Under the pieces are notes generated by a model. That model worked only from the letters and a program-made list of their open reading frames with translations, did not search any database and was not told the DNA's origin. The translations under genes were made by a program, and so were the position numbers. This document shows, in pieces, positions 52,436 through 61,046 of a stretch of DNA of 64,000 bases; the first letter of the stretch is position 1; each line of letters opens with the position of its first letter. Source of the stretch: Mesobacillus sp. S13 (GTDB lineage Bacteria; Bacillota; Bacilli; Bacillales; Cytobacillaceae); the NCBI RefSeq assembly GCF_020422885.1, contig NZ_CP084622.1:3677001-3741000 (forward strand), written 5' to 3'.

Positions 52436-53476
52436 ATGAAAAAAACTGCTTTTACTTTATGTATATTTATGATCATCGCCGCGTTTCTAAGCGGCTGTGC
52501 ACAGCAACGAGCTGATCAAGAGAAGAACGAGGATTTGCTGCAAGTTTATACCACGGTTTATCCCCTCCAGTTTTTCGCGCAGCAAATTGGCGGTGAATAT
52601 GTGAACGTTGAAACCATATATCCACCAGGAGCGGATGAGCATACATTCGAGCCTTCCCAAAAAGATATGATGGCACTGGCAGACTCAGACTTATTTTTCT
52701 ATGTTGGTCTGGGCCTTGAAGGATTTGTTGATAAAGCCAACAAAACATTGAAAAACGAAGATGTGAAAATGGTGCCGGTTGGAGAATCCTTGCATCTGGA
52801 TGAGGCAGGCGAACATCAAGATGAAGCGCACAACGAGGATGGCACTGCAGAAGAAGGTCATGACGAGCAAGGTCATGACGATGATGAGCATGCCGATGAA
52901 AATGACAATGCTGATGAAGAGCACGCAGATGAGGATGGCCATGCCCACGGGGATTTCGACCCGCATGTATGGCTTGACCCAATTTACGCAAACGATCTAG
53001 CTGTGGCAATCAAAGAACAATTAGCAGCTCAGATGCCGGAGCATAAAGACACTTTTGAACAAAATTATACCGAGCTGTCTGCTCAATTGAAGGACCTTGA
53101 TAAGGAATTTGCTACAGTCATTGGCACATCTAAGCGAAAAGAAATCATTGTATCGCACTCCGCTTTCAGTTATTGGGAGGAACGCTATGGAATCCAGCAA
53201 ATCAGTATTTCTGGCCAATCCACTACGAATGAGCCATCGCAAAGAGAACTTCAAGAATTGATTTCACATGCTAAAGAAGAAAAGATTAAGTATGTTTTAA
53301 ACGAACAAAACTTTGATTCCAAGCTGGCAAAAATGGTTCAGGAAGAAATCGGGGCAAAAACACTGACACTCCACAATCTTTCTGTATTGACAGACGAAGA
53401 TATTAAAAATAATGAAACCTATTTCACGTTGATGGAGAAGAATATCGCTACCCTCGGAAAAGCATTGAATGAATAA
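52436..53476 (+). CDS. znuA: Zinc ABC transporter substrate-binding lipoprotein (ZnuA/AdcA-like)
   Basis: Cluster A-I metal-binding lipoprotein, 346 residues, lipobox LSGCA (Cys about 21). A His/Asp/Glu-rich loop (about 120-175) precedes HVWLDP, and further His/Asp ligands are in PGADEHTFEP, SHSAFSYW and NEQNFDSK. Such loops are a mark of zinc-specific members. AGGAGG precedes the ATG, and a Zur box lies upstream, so it should be induced by zinc limitation. No permease or ATPase gene adjoins it, so these must be encoded elsewhere. Confidence 0.92.
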   Translation: MKKTAFTLCIFMIIAAFLSGCAQQRADQEKNEDLLQVYTTVYPLQFFAQQIGGEYVNVETIYPPGADEHTFEPSQKDMMALADSDLFFYVGLGLEGFVDKANKTLKNEDVKMVPVGESLHLDEAGEHQDEAHNEDGTAEEGHDEQGHDDDEHADENDNADEEHADEDGHAHGDFDPHVWLDPIYANDLAVAIKEQLAAQMPEHKDTFEQNYTELSAQLKDLDKEFATVIGTSKRKEIIVSHSAFSYWEERYGIQQISISGQSTTNEPSQRELQELISHAKEEKIKYVLNEQNFDSKLAKMVQEEIGAKTLTLHNLSVLTDEDIKNNETYFTLMEKNIATLGKALNE

Positions 53477-53481
53477 TTGGC

Positions 53482-53510
53482 TGCCTCCCTGTTATGGGAG
53501 GCATTTTTTT
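53482..53510 (+). terminator. Terminator of the zinc lipoprotein gene
   Basis: TGCCTCCC pairs with GGGAGGCA around TGTTAT, followed by TTTTTTT. Confidence 0.93.
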
Positions 53511-53593
53511 ATTGGCCTTGAAAAATAGAGCACATATTATCCATAAAAATGATAACAATATTGGAAGTTATATTACGGAAAGGAAGTTAAATT

Positions 53594-54955
53594 ATGGATG
53601 ATATTTTGATTGCCCGCTCTCTATTTGGCACAACAATGGGTTTCCATATTATCAATGCCACCATCGGGGTTGGACTGCCATTGATGATTCTGGCAGCAGA
53701 ACTTCTCTACCAGAAAACCAATGATAGTGATTATGCCGTTATGGCGAAACGATGGACAAAAGCGTTTGCGGTGACACTAGGCGTCGGCATCCCTACAGGA
53801 ACGATTGCAGGAGTCCAGCTCTCCCTTTTATGGCCCGGGTTCATGGAGGTCGTCGGCAGAGTAATGGCGCTTCCATTCCAAATTGAGATTTATGCGTTTT
53901 TTATCGAGGCGTTATTCATGTCCATCTATGTTTACGCTGCTGACAGAATTTCTCCGTGGATGAGAATCGCCAGCCTAACCTTAGTGGCTCTCGGCGCACT
54001 TGCTTCAGCTGTGCTGATTACGAACGTTCACGCTTTCCAGGGTACACCAAGAGGGTTTCGTGTGGAAAACGGTGAATTGGTGGACATTAACCCCTGGGCT
54101 GCCTTTTGGAATCCAAGCTTTGTCGTAACAGGAGGACATGTTGTCGTCACGGCCTATATGACTGGCGCTTTTATTATTGCCACGGTTGCCGCCTATAAGA
54201 TGCTGAGAAGTGACTTTGGCTCAAGGGTTTATAAGTTCCATCAGAAAGCATTAATGGCCAGTTTAATTATTGGGGGTATATTCTCCATCTTGACGGCAGT
54301 GAATGGCCATTCTGCCGCCCAATACCTTCACGAATACCAGCCTGAAAAACTGGCAGGTGCAGAAGGCCTTTTTGAAACACAGAAATATGCGCCTCTGGCA
54401 ATTGGAGGTTTTACAGACAGGGAAACGGAATCGGTTAAATGGGGAATTGAGATTCCATGGGCATTAAGTTTTCTTGCAGGCAATTCATTTGATACCGAAG
54501 TAAAAGGACTGAATGACTTTCCAGAGGAACATTGGCCTCCACTGTTTATCCATACATTATTTAATGCGATGGTCGGTGTTGGCATGCTGTTGATCACCCT
54601 CTCTATGATTGCCTTCGTCTGGAATAAAATTTTAAAGAAAGATCGGTTCCCCAAATTCCTCATGTGGTTGTTTGTAGCTACAGGCCCGCTTGCCATGCTG
54701 GGTATTGAATTTGGCTGGGTGTTTGCCTGTACAGGCAGGCAGCCTTGGGTGATTTATCATGTACTATCAACGGAGGATGCTGCAACAACCGCCTCGAACT
54801 TGGGTATTTTATTTATCCTATTTGCCGGGGTTTACGTTTTACTGGGAGTGATGGAAATCATAGTGCTTCGTTACTTCTTCCGGAAAAATACAGTTTTAGA
54901 TGATTTAAACAGGGCACAGCAAAAAGAAATCCCTTTGTATGGTTCCAACTCATGA
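53594..54955 (+). CDS. ythA: Cytochrome bd-type ubiquinol/menaquinol oxidase subunit I (YthA)
   Basis: CydA-family subunit of 453 residues with about nine membrane segments. Haem-ligand His18 is in FGTTMGFHI, and a second in FQIEIYAFFIEALFM region; GWVFACTGRQPWVIY is the conserved C-terminal quinol-oxidase motif (GREPW-type as GRQPW). It takes electrons from menaquinol to oxygen. AGGAAG precedes the ATG. With ythB 14 bases downstream it forms a bd-type oxidase like B. subtilis YthAB. The short Q loop suggests the cyanide-insensitive-like branch; this is inference. Confidence 0.92.
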   Translation: MDDILIARSLFGTTMGFHIINATIGVGLPLMILAAELLYQKTNDSDYAVMAKRWTKAFAVTLGVGIPTGTIAGVQLSLLWPGFMEVVGRVMALPFQIEIYAFFIEALFMSIYVYAADRISPWMRIASLTLVALGALASAVLITNVHAFQGTPRGFRVENGELVDINPWAAFWNPSFVVTGGHVVVTAYMTGAFIIATVAAYKMLRSDFGSRVYKFHQKALMASLIIGGIFSILTAVNGHSAAQYLHEYQPEKLAGAEGLFETQKYAPLAIGGFTDRETESVKWGIEIPWALSFLAGNSFDTEVKGLNDFPEEHWPPLFIHTLFNAMVGVGMLLITLSMIAFVWNKILKKDRFPKFLMWLFVATGPLAMLGIEFGWVFACTGRQPWVIYHVLSTEDAATTASNLGILFILFAGVYVLLGVMEIIVLRYFFRKNTVLDDLNRAQQKEIPLYGSNS

Positions 54956-54969
54956 AAGGATGATCCATT

Positions 54970-56019
54970 TTGACTGACGCGCTAACCGCCATCACTGTAC
55001 TCTGGGGCTTCGTCTTTATCTATGCTGTTATGGCAACAATGGACTTCGGTGCAGGGTTCTGGTCGATGGTTTATATCAATAAAACAAAAACAAAGGCAAC
55101 GAATATTGCCAACCGCTATCTGTCTCCGACATGGGAAGTCACGAATACATTCATCGTGGCGCTAGTCGTCGCGGTTTATAGCATGTTCCCGAAAGCAGCA
55201 TACACGTTAGGGACCGTCTTGCTGATTCCTGGCAGTATGATTTTGCTGTTATTATCTTTACGCAGTGCATTCCTTGTTTTTTCGAATATTGCGGAGGATT
55301 ATCGAAAGGTACTCACTTATATTTCGGGGATTAGCGGAATTCTGATACCGGGATTACTGATAAGCGTACTTCCAATCACCCATGGCGGATTTGTCGAGTT
55401 TTCTGATGGCTCACAGAACTTGAACCTTGGCAAATTATTCACAAGTCCAAATGAATATGCCTTTATTGGTTTTGCAGTAAGCAGTACACTTTTCTTATCT
55501 TCACTGCTGCTTGCCGATTATTCAAAAGCTTCCGATGAACTTAGGGCTTACAATGTATATAGACGTGATGCCTTAATTATGGGGCCTATCTCGCTTGTCA
55601 TGGCTTTTGCTGTCATGCTGACCTTGCGAGATGAGGCAGCCTGGATTTACAATAACATGATGGATCAACTCTATATCCTGATCATATCAGTTATTTTATT
55701 CCTGATTGGCGGCCTCGCGCTCGTCCTTCCGTCCATTGGCAATAAATCGCTCAGAGGGATTCCGCGGCTCGCAGTAATCATGATTACGCTGCAATACCTG
55801 GCAGCCAGTTATGTTTATGGAAATGCACATTTGCCTTATATCGTATATCCAGAAGTGACAATCCAGTCCGCTTTCACAGATCCGAATTCATTCCGGGCCG
55901 TCTTTACTACTTATATAGTGGGATTCCTGATCCTTTTTCCTGGATTCATCTATTTTTGGAGCTTGTTCATGCAGGATAAAAGATACTTACGGCAGAAAAA
56001 AACTAAGGAACAAACTTAA
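54970..56019 (+). CDS. ythB: Cytochrome bd-type oxidase subunit II (YthB)
   Basis: CydB-family membrane subunit, 349 residues, about eight membrane segments, starting with the typical LWGFVFIYAVMATMDFGAGFW. The start is TTG at 54970 with AAAGGATGATC upstream, 14 bases past ythA. It completes the oxidase with YthA. Confidence 0.92.
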   Translation: MTDALTAITVLWGFVFIYAVMATMDFGAGFWSMVYINKTKTKATNIANRYLSPTWEVTNTFIVALVVAVYSMFPKAAYTLGTVLLIPGSMILLLLSLRSAFLVFSNIAEDYRKVLTYISGISGILIPGLLISVLPITHGGFVEFSDGSQNLNLGKLFTSPNEYAFIGFAVSSTLFLSSLLLADYSKASDELRAYNVYRRDALIMGPISLVMAFAVMLTLRDEAAWIYNNMMDQLYILIISVILFLIGGLALVLPSIGNKSLRGIPRLAVIMITLQYLAASYVYGNAHLPYIVYPEVTIQSAFTDPNSFRAVFTTYIVGFLILFPGFIYFWSLFMQDKRYLRQKKTKEQT

Positions 56020-56105
56020 TTCTGTTTCCTGATTTTAGCTGGAATGGACAACTCCTTTCCGCAGCAAGCTAATGATGTATCAATCAAAAAAAGGAGTGAT
56101 ACATT

Positions 56106-56261
56106 TTGGCAAAAGATGTATTGTGCGAAGTGAACAACTGTCATTATTGGAAGCAAGGCAACATGTGCACTGCTGATAAAATCTATGTAGTAAGTCATTC
56201 AGGCGAAACCGCTGACAGCCAAAAGGAAACAGACTGTAAGACATTTGAAGCGTTAAGTTAA
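56106..56261 (+). CDS. DUF1540 small cysteine-rich protein
   Basis: A 51-residue protein (AKDVLCEVNNCHYWKQGNMC onward) with four cysteines in the DUF1540 pattern C-x4-C-x8-C...C, probably a small metal-binding domain; function unknown. Start is TTG at 56106 with AAGGAGTGAT upstream, and a terminator follows the stop. It lies between the bd oxidase and a convergent CPBP gene. Confidence 0.88.
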   Translation: MAKDVLCEVNNCHYWKQGNMCTADKIYVVSHSGETADSQKETDCKTFEALS

Positions 56262-56267
56262 TTTGTA

Positions 56268-56291
56268 AAGACCGGGGCCAGTCCCGGTCTT
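56268..56291. terminator. Terminator between the DUF1540 and CPBP genes
   Basis: AAGACCGGG pairs with CCCGGTCTT, followed by ATTTAT; convergent genes on both sides. Confidence 0.8.
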
Positions 56292-56306
56292 ATTTATGAT
56301 TGATCA

Positions 56307-56939
56307 TCACCTGATAATAAACCAATACACAAAGATGATGCCCATATCACCCAATACATGCCCGATTATTGCGGCTGTGATGGAACCCGTTCTCTCTCTC
56401 ATATACCCCCATATTAAACCTGCAATGAAGACTGGTATAACTGCAACCAAACCGTATAGGCCATTAAAAATAGGAATCACGGAGAGCAAATGGTAGAGTG
56501 TATAAAAAGCAGAAGTCATCAAAATGGCAAACTTAGCTGTACCTTCCTTTCTCAGGTTTTCATAGATAAACCCTCTCCAGTACACTTCTTCCAAAATTGG
56601 ATTAACCATCAGTAAAATCAGGACAAGCCAGATCTCACCTTGACCAGAAAATCCCCACTCCCATAACAAATTCCGCAGCTGATCGATATCGATAAAATAG
56701 ATATGCAGCCAGTGCAACCCTCCATATATGAACAGGAAAAACAGCAGCCCGCTCCCGAAACCCAACAAACCAGCCCTGCTTGTTATTTTGAATCTTTTCC
56801 AGGGAACTCCTCCAGCAAGCAAAGGCACTGCTAAAAGCCAGCTATAGAAAAGCAAAAACGCAATAATTACACTCTCCAGCACTTGCAGCCCAATGAAAAT
56901 CATGAACGCAGGCCCAAGCAAAAGTAAAAGTCTCTTCAT
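56307..56939 (-). CDS. CPBP-family intramembrane metalloprotease
   Basis: Membrane protein of 210 residues with about six hydrophobic segments. The CPBP/Abi motifs are present: LEEVYWRGF (EExxxR, about 122-130), the FYTLYHLL helix with His, and GHVLGD near the C-terminus. Members process membrane substrates or act in bacteriocin immunity; none can be assigned here. ATG at 56939 follows GGTAGGTGG. Downstream of the hydrolase gene by 6 bases, so the two are an operon. Confidence 0.87.
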   Translation of the reverse strand: MKRLLLLLGPAFMIFIGLQVLESVIIAFLLFYSWLLAVPLLAGGVPWKRFKITSRAGLLGFGSGLLFFLFIYGGLHWLHIYFIDIDQLRNLLWEWGFSGQGEIWLVLILLMVNPILEEVYWRGFIYENLRKEGTAKFAILMTSAFYTLYHLLSVIPIFNGLYGLVAVIPVFIAGLIWGYMRERTGSITAAIIGHVLGDMGIIFVYWFIIR

Positions 56940-56945
56940 ATCCAC

Positions 56946-57746
56946 CTACCCCAGTCCAGCTTGATTCTCTTTGTTATCATTAAGAGGCTTTAAAAAATCG
57001 TCGACAATCGCATTGAATTCCAGATGTGACCTGGGTGGCAGCTGATGGGTGCCACTCTTTATATACACCACTTGTGTTTGCGGAGCTTTTTTTTGAAAAG
57101 GAATGCGGTAGCGGTGCATCGGCTTTTCCAGTGAACCGTATATCAGAAGGATCGGCAAATACAGCTTATGAAGCTGGCTGGTGGAATCATAACGAAGCCC
57201 AGATTTGATGTACTCATACGAACGCTGAGCATCTGATCGCCTGGCTAACTCAAAGATTTCTTTTTCATCCTCAGATTCCCATTTATGAAACTTTGCCTGC
57301 CATTTTGCAGCAAGAGACACTTGGCCGAATTTAACCATCAGCTGCACTAACTTAATTACAAGCGTTGGGATAAGGGTATCAATCTTTGAAAACCCGCCAG
57401 ACAAGATTAACGCTGCTGAGCGTTCAGGATATCTCAGTGCAAATTCCTGGGCAACCAATCCGCCATGAGAATAGCCGCAGAGCACTGCTTTCTCGACACC
57501 TACCTCGTCAAGCAATTTCTTTAGGTCACTTGCAAAACCCGAAATGCTTGCAGATTTACTTCCCTTCGAACTTCGCCCATGCCCAGCCAGGTCGAAGAAG
57601 ATGGTCTTATAACGATGTGACAGTGCCTCCTGATACTTAAAAACATTGTGCCCCATCACAAAAGGATGAATGAATACAACAGGCAGCCCATCACCTTTTA
57701 TTTGATAATAAAGTGAGAGAGAGTCATCGATTTTGGCATATGGCAT
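56946..57746 (-). CDS. Alpha/beta-fold hydrolase
   Basis: Cytosolic serine hydrolase of 266 residues: oxyanion region VFIHPFVMGHN (about 24-34), nucleophile elbow GYSHGG (about 91-96) and C-terminal His in KSGTHQLPP. Substrate unknown. AAGGGGTGA precedes ATG 57746. It is first gene of a two-gene unit with the CPBP protease. Confidence 0.88.
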   Translation of the reverse strand: MPYAKIDDSLSLYYQIKGDGLPVVFIHPFVMGHNVFKYQEALSHRYKTIFFDLAGHGRSSKGSKSASISGFASDLKKLLDEVGVEKAVLCGYSHGGLVAQEFALRYPERSAALILSGGFSKIDTLIPTLVIKLVQLMVKFGQVSLAAKWQAKFHKWESEDEKEIFELARRSDAQRSYEYIKSGLRYDSTSQLHKLYLPILLIYGSLEKPMHRYRIPFQKKAPQTQVVYIKSGTHQLPPRSHLEFNAIVDDFLKPLNDNKENQAGLG

Positions 57747-57819
57747 AATAGTTTCACCCCTTTACTGCCTATACCCGAATCACAGTCAGGCAAAAAGGAT
57801 TTTATCTTCAATGTGGAAT

Positions 57820-59457
57820 TTAAATCTTCCCCTGCTTCTTCAAATCTTCTAACTCTTTGTCTATCCTATCTGGGTCAATACGTTCGAATAATGGCTCCAC
57901 ATGAGTTAATATATGAGGTTTTACTAATAACGGCTCCCAGCTTTGGGACGTTACTTGCAGCATACCTTTAACCTTTTCGCTTGAAAAAGGAAGGAATGGC
58001 GTCAGGATATTGGCAAGGTTCGCAATGATATATACGCAATCCGCCAGCGTTTGCTTGCAAGCTTCAGAGTTTTTGTGCACCTGTTTCCATGGTTGTTGTC
58101 CATCGAAGTATCTGTTTGCATATCTCACTAATTCAAACACCTTTTCCAGTGCTTTTTTAAAGCTGGCGTTTTCAATATTCCTTCCCGTTTCTGCGTAAAG
58201 CAGATCCACTCTGTCTACTATTTCTTTGTTAATCTCTTTTTCAGGAAGAAGGCCACCAAATGACTTTTGAATGAATTTTAAGGTCCGATTCACAAGGTTT
58301 CCATAAGCGCCCAACAGTTCACTATTGTGACTATAAATGAACTCCTTCCATGAAAAATCCGCATCACGGCTTTCCGGTGCATTAATGGTCAGAAAATAGC
58401 GGATTGAATCCGGATCATATTTTTCTATGATATCCGGTACCCAAACTGCCCAATTTCTGCTTGTGGACAATTTTTTCTTTTCCAAAGTGAGATATTCATT
58501 AGAAACGATGTGGGTAGGCAATGCATCGATACCAAGTCCTTTAAGAATCCCTGGCCAAATGATGGAATGGAACGGGATATTATCTTTACCATGAACATAA
58601 TAAGAACTAGTGCCGGAATTCCAAAATGCTGTGTCATCCTGTCCCGTTTCTTCAGCCCAAAGCTTGCTTGCTGTGTAATAGCCTGAAACAGCCTCAATCC
58701 AAACATAGATTTTCTTCTCTTCATAGCCTTTTACCGGCACACTTACCCCATTGGGCAAATCCCTGGAAGCTGCCCGATCCTGAAGGCCTTCATGCAAGTA
58801 CCTCTTAGTCAATGAAATAGCATTCTCTCTCCATAATCCATTCTGTTCAGCAGCCTCGGTATACCTCTCCAATTCGCTTTGAAGTGAGTTTAATGCAAAA
58901 TAAAAATGTTCCGTTTTTCTCGTCGTTGGTCGATTGCCACATATTTTGCACCTCCTTTCCAGTAAATCAAGAGGCTCCAGCACGCTTGAGCAATGATCAC
59001 ATTGATCGCCACGAGCGTTCGCCCCGCAGTTCGGACAAATTCCCTCAACATATCGGTCTGGCAAAAACTGCTGATCCTGTTCACAATACGTTTGCTCCAT
59101 TTCTTTTTTGTAGATCAACCCATTTTCAAGCAGTTTCAGAAAGATTTCCTGTACAACTTTATGGTGGTGCGCTGAATCCGTCCTTGTGTACTTGTCATAC
59201 GAGAAACCCAGTTTTGTAAAACTATCCGTGAACTCTTGGTGGTATCTGTTTGCAATTTCTTTCGGCGGCACGCCCTCCTGTTTTGCTCTTAAGCTGATAG
59301 GAGTTCCATTGCAATCACTGCCTGATACATATAAAACCTGTTCTCCTTTTAAACGGTAATACCTTGCTAAAATATCCCCCGGCAGCAGGCTCGAAATATG
59401 TCCCAGATGCAGAGAACCATTTGCATACGCCCATGCCCCTCCAATAAAAATGCTCAT
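57820..59457 (-). CDS. metG: Methionyl-tRNA synthetase, second type (short form)
   Basis: Class I tRNA synthetase of 545 residues, charging tRNA-Met. HIGH appears as HLGH (about 18-21); two zinc knuckles [16 protein letters not shown] and CKICGNRP (about 130-170) mark the E. coli-type enzyme. The KMSKS loop is KLSTSRNW. The C-terminal EMAP/Trbp-like domain of the standard Bacillus enzyme is absent. ATG at 59457 has AAAGGAGGT upstream; the 50-residue upstream frame belongs to the leader. A second, antibiotic-tolerant MetRS of this kind is known from some bacilli and streptococci. T-box controlled. Confidence 0.92.
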   Translation of the reverse strand: MSIFIGGAWAYANGSLHLGHISSLLPGDILARYYRLKGEQVLYVSGSDCNGTPISLRAKQEGVPPKEIANRYHQEFTDSFTKLGFSYDKYTRTDSAHHHKVVQEIFLKLLENGLIYKKEMEQTYCEQDQQFLPDRYVEGICPNCGANARGDQCDHCSSVLEPLDLLERRCKICGNRPTTRKTEHFYFALNSLQSELERYTEAAEQNGLWRENAISLTKRYLHEGLQDRAASRDLPNGVSVPVKGYEEKKIYVWIEAVSGYYTASKLWAEETGQDDTAFWNSGTSSYYVHGKDNIPFHSIIWPGILKGLGIDALPTHIVSNEYLTLEKKKLSTSRNWAVWVPDIIEKYDPDSIRYFLTINAPESRDADFSWKEFIYSHNSELLGAYGNLVNRTLKFIQKSFGGLLPEKEINKEIVDRVDLLYAETGRNIENASFKKALEKVFELVRYANRYFDGQQPWKQVHKNSEACKQTLADCVYIIANLANILTPFLPFSSEKVKGMLQVTSQSWEPLLVKPHILTHVEPLFERIDPDRIDKELEDLKKQGKI

Positions 59458-59495
59458 TTGATTGACCTCCTTTGAAATTGTTTTAAGAAAACAAA

Positions 59496-59803
59496 AAACC
59501 CCGCCCTTAACTGCAATAGTTAAGGACGAGGTTTGGAATCCACGTGTTACCACCTTATTTCGCAAATGGTTCACACCACTTGCCTCAGCAAGTACGGAGC
59601 ATATCATGCCTGCTCTTATACTGTGACATTGATAACGAGTGCCAAATCTCGCCGCAACCTACTTATGCCAAAAAGCATGTTCAGGACGGAGCTCAGAGAC
59701 CATTTTTCAAGTGACTGTCTTTGCTTCTTTTCAGCTTCCGAAGCTCTCTGTAAAAAACAGGGGCACTCTACTTTTTCTCTTCATTGCTTTTAAAAAGATA
59801 TTA
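59496..59803 (-). promoter_or_regulatory. T-box leader of the methionyl-tRNA synthetase
   Basis: Minus strand T-box sequence AAGGTGGTAACACGTGG (59540-59556) and terminator AACCTCGTCCTTAAC / GTTAAGGGCGGGGTT followed by TTTTTG (59496-59534). A candidate Met specifier ATG is at 59627-59629 on the 3' side of Stem I. It should be switched on by uncharged tRNA-Met. Confidence 0.93.
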
Positions 59804-59808
59804 ATCCG

Positions 59809-59837
59809 ATTTTATTCAGATTGTTCCAAGAAGTCAA
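59809..59837 (-). promoter_or_regulatory. Sigma-A promoter of the methionyl-tRNA synthetase
   Basis: Minus strand TTGACT (59832-59837), 17 bp, TAAAAT (59809-59814); the start would be near 59803. Confidence 0.75.
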
Positions 59838-59926
59838 TGATCTTTTGACAATAAAGTAAAAAACTCCCTCTGGAACCAGAGTAAACCGTCCTTGCATACG
59901 GTATATATATAATGAAAATGTACCCT

Positions 59927-60442
59927 TTAGTTCAAAAATTTTTTAATTTGATTTGTGTTAGTTATAATCTCTATCTTACCTTTATGTATAGCATACTTAT
60001 TAAAGAAATTCACTTTACCTACATTTTCAAAGTATCGGTTCCATTTAAACATTTTTAAAAACATTTCAAATGTTGGTTTATAGTTTGATTTTTCTAATCG
60101 AAGTTTTTGTTTCAGAAACCTCTTTATTATTCGGTATGTTCTTATTGAATATTTGGTATCTAAAAAAATAATTAAGTCTGCACTGCGAAAACAATTACTT
60201 ACCCAATCCTCATTATGTACGCCTTCAATTATCCAACTTTCAGATTGCATTATACTATTTAGATATTCTTTTCTTTCTTGTTCGGTTCTTCTTATATCTC
60301 CAGATTTATTCCTTATCCAAACTACATTATCTAATTCGTAATAAGGCATATCTAACTTTGAAGATAATTCTTTTGCCAAAGTTGTTTTACCACTACCAAC
60401 AGAGCCTATAATATGTATCTTTTTTGGTGTTTCCTTTTTCAA
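59927..60442 (-). CDS. P-loop kinase-like NTPase (FlaR/topology-modulation type), AT-rich
   Basis: A 171-residue small NTPase: Walker A GSVGSGKTT (about 13-21), ELDNVVW and IIFLDTKYSIRTYRIIKRFL (Walker B and lid region), resembling adenylate-kinase-like proteins often annotated as DNA topology modulation protein. The role is not established. The codons are clearly more AT-rich (many AAA, ATT, TTT) than in the neighbours, suggesting a recent transfer. Start is TTG at 60442 with AGGTGAT upstream. Confidence 0.8.
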   Translation of the reverse strand: MKKETPKKIHIIGSVGSGKTTLAKELSSKLDMPYYELDNVVWIRNKSGDIRRTEQERKEYLNSIMQSESWIIEGVHNEDWVSNCFRSADLIIFLDTKYSIRTYRIIKRFLKQKLRLEKSNYKPTFEMFLKMFKWNRYFENVGKVNFFNKYAIHKGKIEIITNTNQIKKFLN

Positions 60443-61010
60443 AAAATCACCTAATTCATAGTAATTTGTTTCTAAAGAAATTCTATTTAAGTGAAGATTT
60501 TCCTCTAATAACTAAATTAGAGATTCAAATCTTATTCAATATAACTGCCCCGCTAGTTGAAGAACAACAATAAAAAAACTATCTTAACGTTAATTTTTAG
60601 AGCTAATATATCTGAAGAATGCTCAAATTAACTTCCGAGAGGGGCAATATTGACCATTTAAAAGGCAGTCGACAACAAACGTTGTCATTGAAATATAGTA
60701 TCAAAATTTAGTTGTCACTTTGTAGTGTAATAGTTTTTAAAGCTGGCACAATAGGAAAAATGGAGTGGGAATTTCCACGCCATTTGCAGTTTCCTTTTTT
60801 GCTGTATGCACCTTATGACGGAATGGTTTAAAACAAAAGACCAGCTATCTTCTTACTGCTGGATGGCTGTCTGATAAAATCACTTCATCATCAAGAGCTA
60901 CATCCTCCAGATCGAAAAAGACACGTTTTCCAAGATACTTATACAAAGTTTGAATAACATTTGTCAATTGATAATGCTTTTGAATGTGCTGAGTGGTAAA
61001 TGGATGAAAA
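60443..61010. other. AT-rich gap with a possible gene remnant
   Basis: About 570 bp with no complete gene. On the minus strand 60845 to about 61010 reads an open frame of some 54 codons (HPFTTQHIQKHYQLTNVIQT, then KYLGKRVFFDLEDVALDDEV) ending in TAG, without a start signal; I do not recognise it. It may be the tail of a lost gene. The rest (60443-60840) shows no repeats or hairpins I can support. Confidence 0.4.
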
Positions 61011-61014
61011 AAAA

Positions 61015-61038
61015 GCACCCTTCAATGATGAAGAGTGC
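61015..61038 (-). terminator. Terminator of hmp
   Basis: On the minus strand GCACTCTTCA pairs with TGAAGGGTGC, followed by TTTTTTTT. Confidence 0.9.
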
Positions 61039-61046
61039 CCGTCTAA

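Noticed and set aside
57820..59607. N-terminal 50-residue extension of the methionyl-tRNA synthetase
   Set aside because: The extension lies in the T-box leader and terminator; AAAGGAGGT marks the start at 59457.
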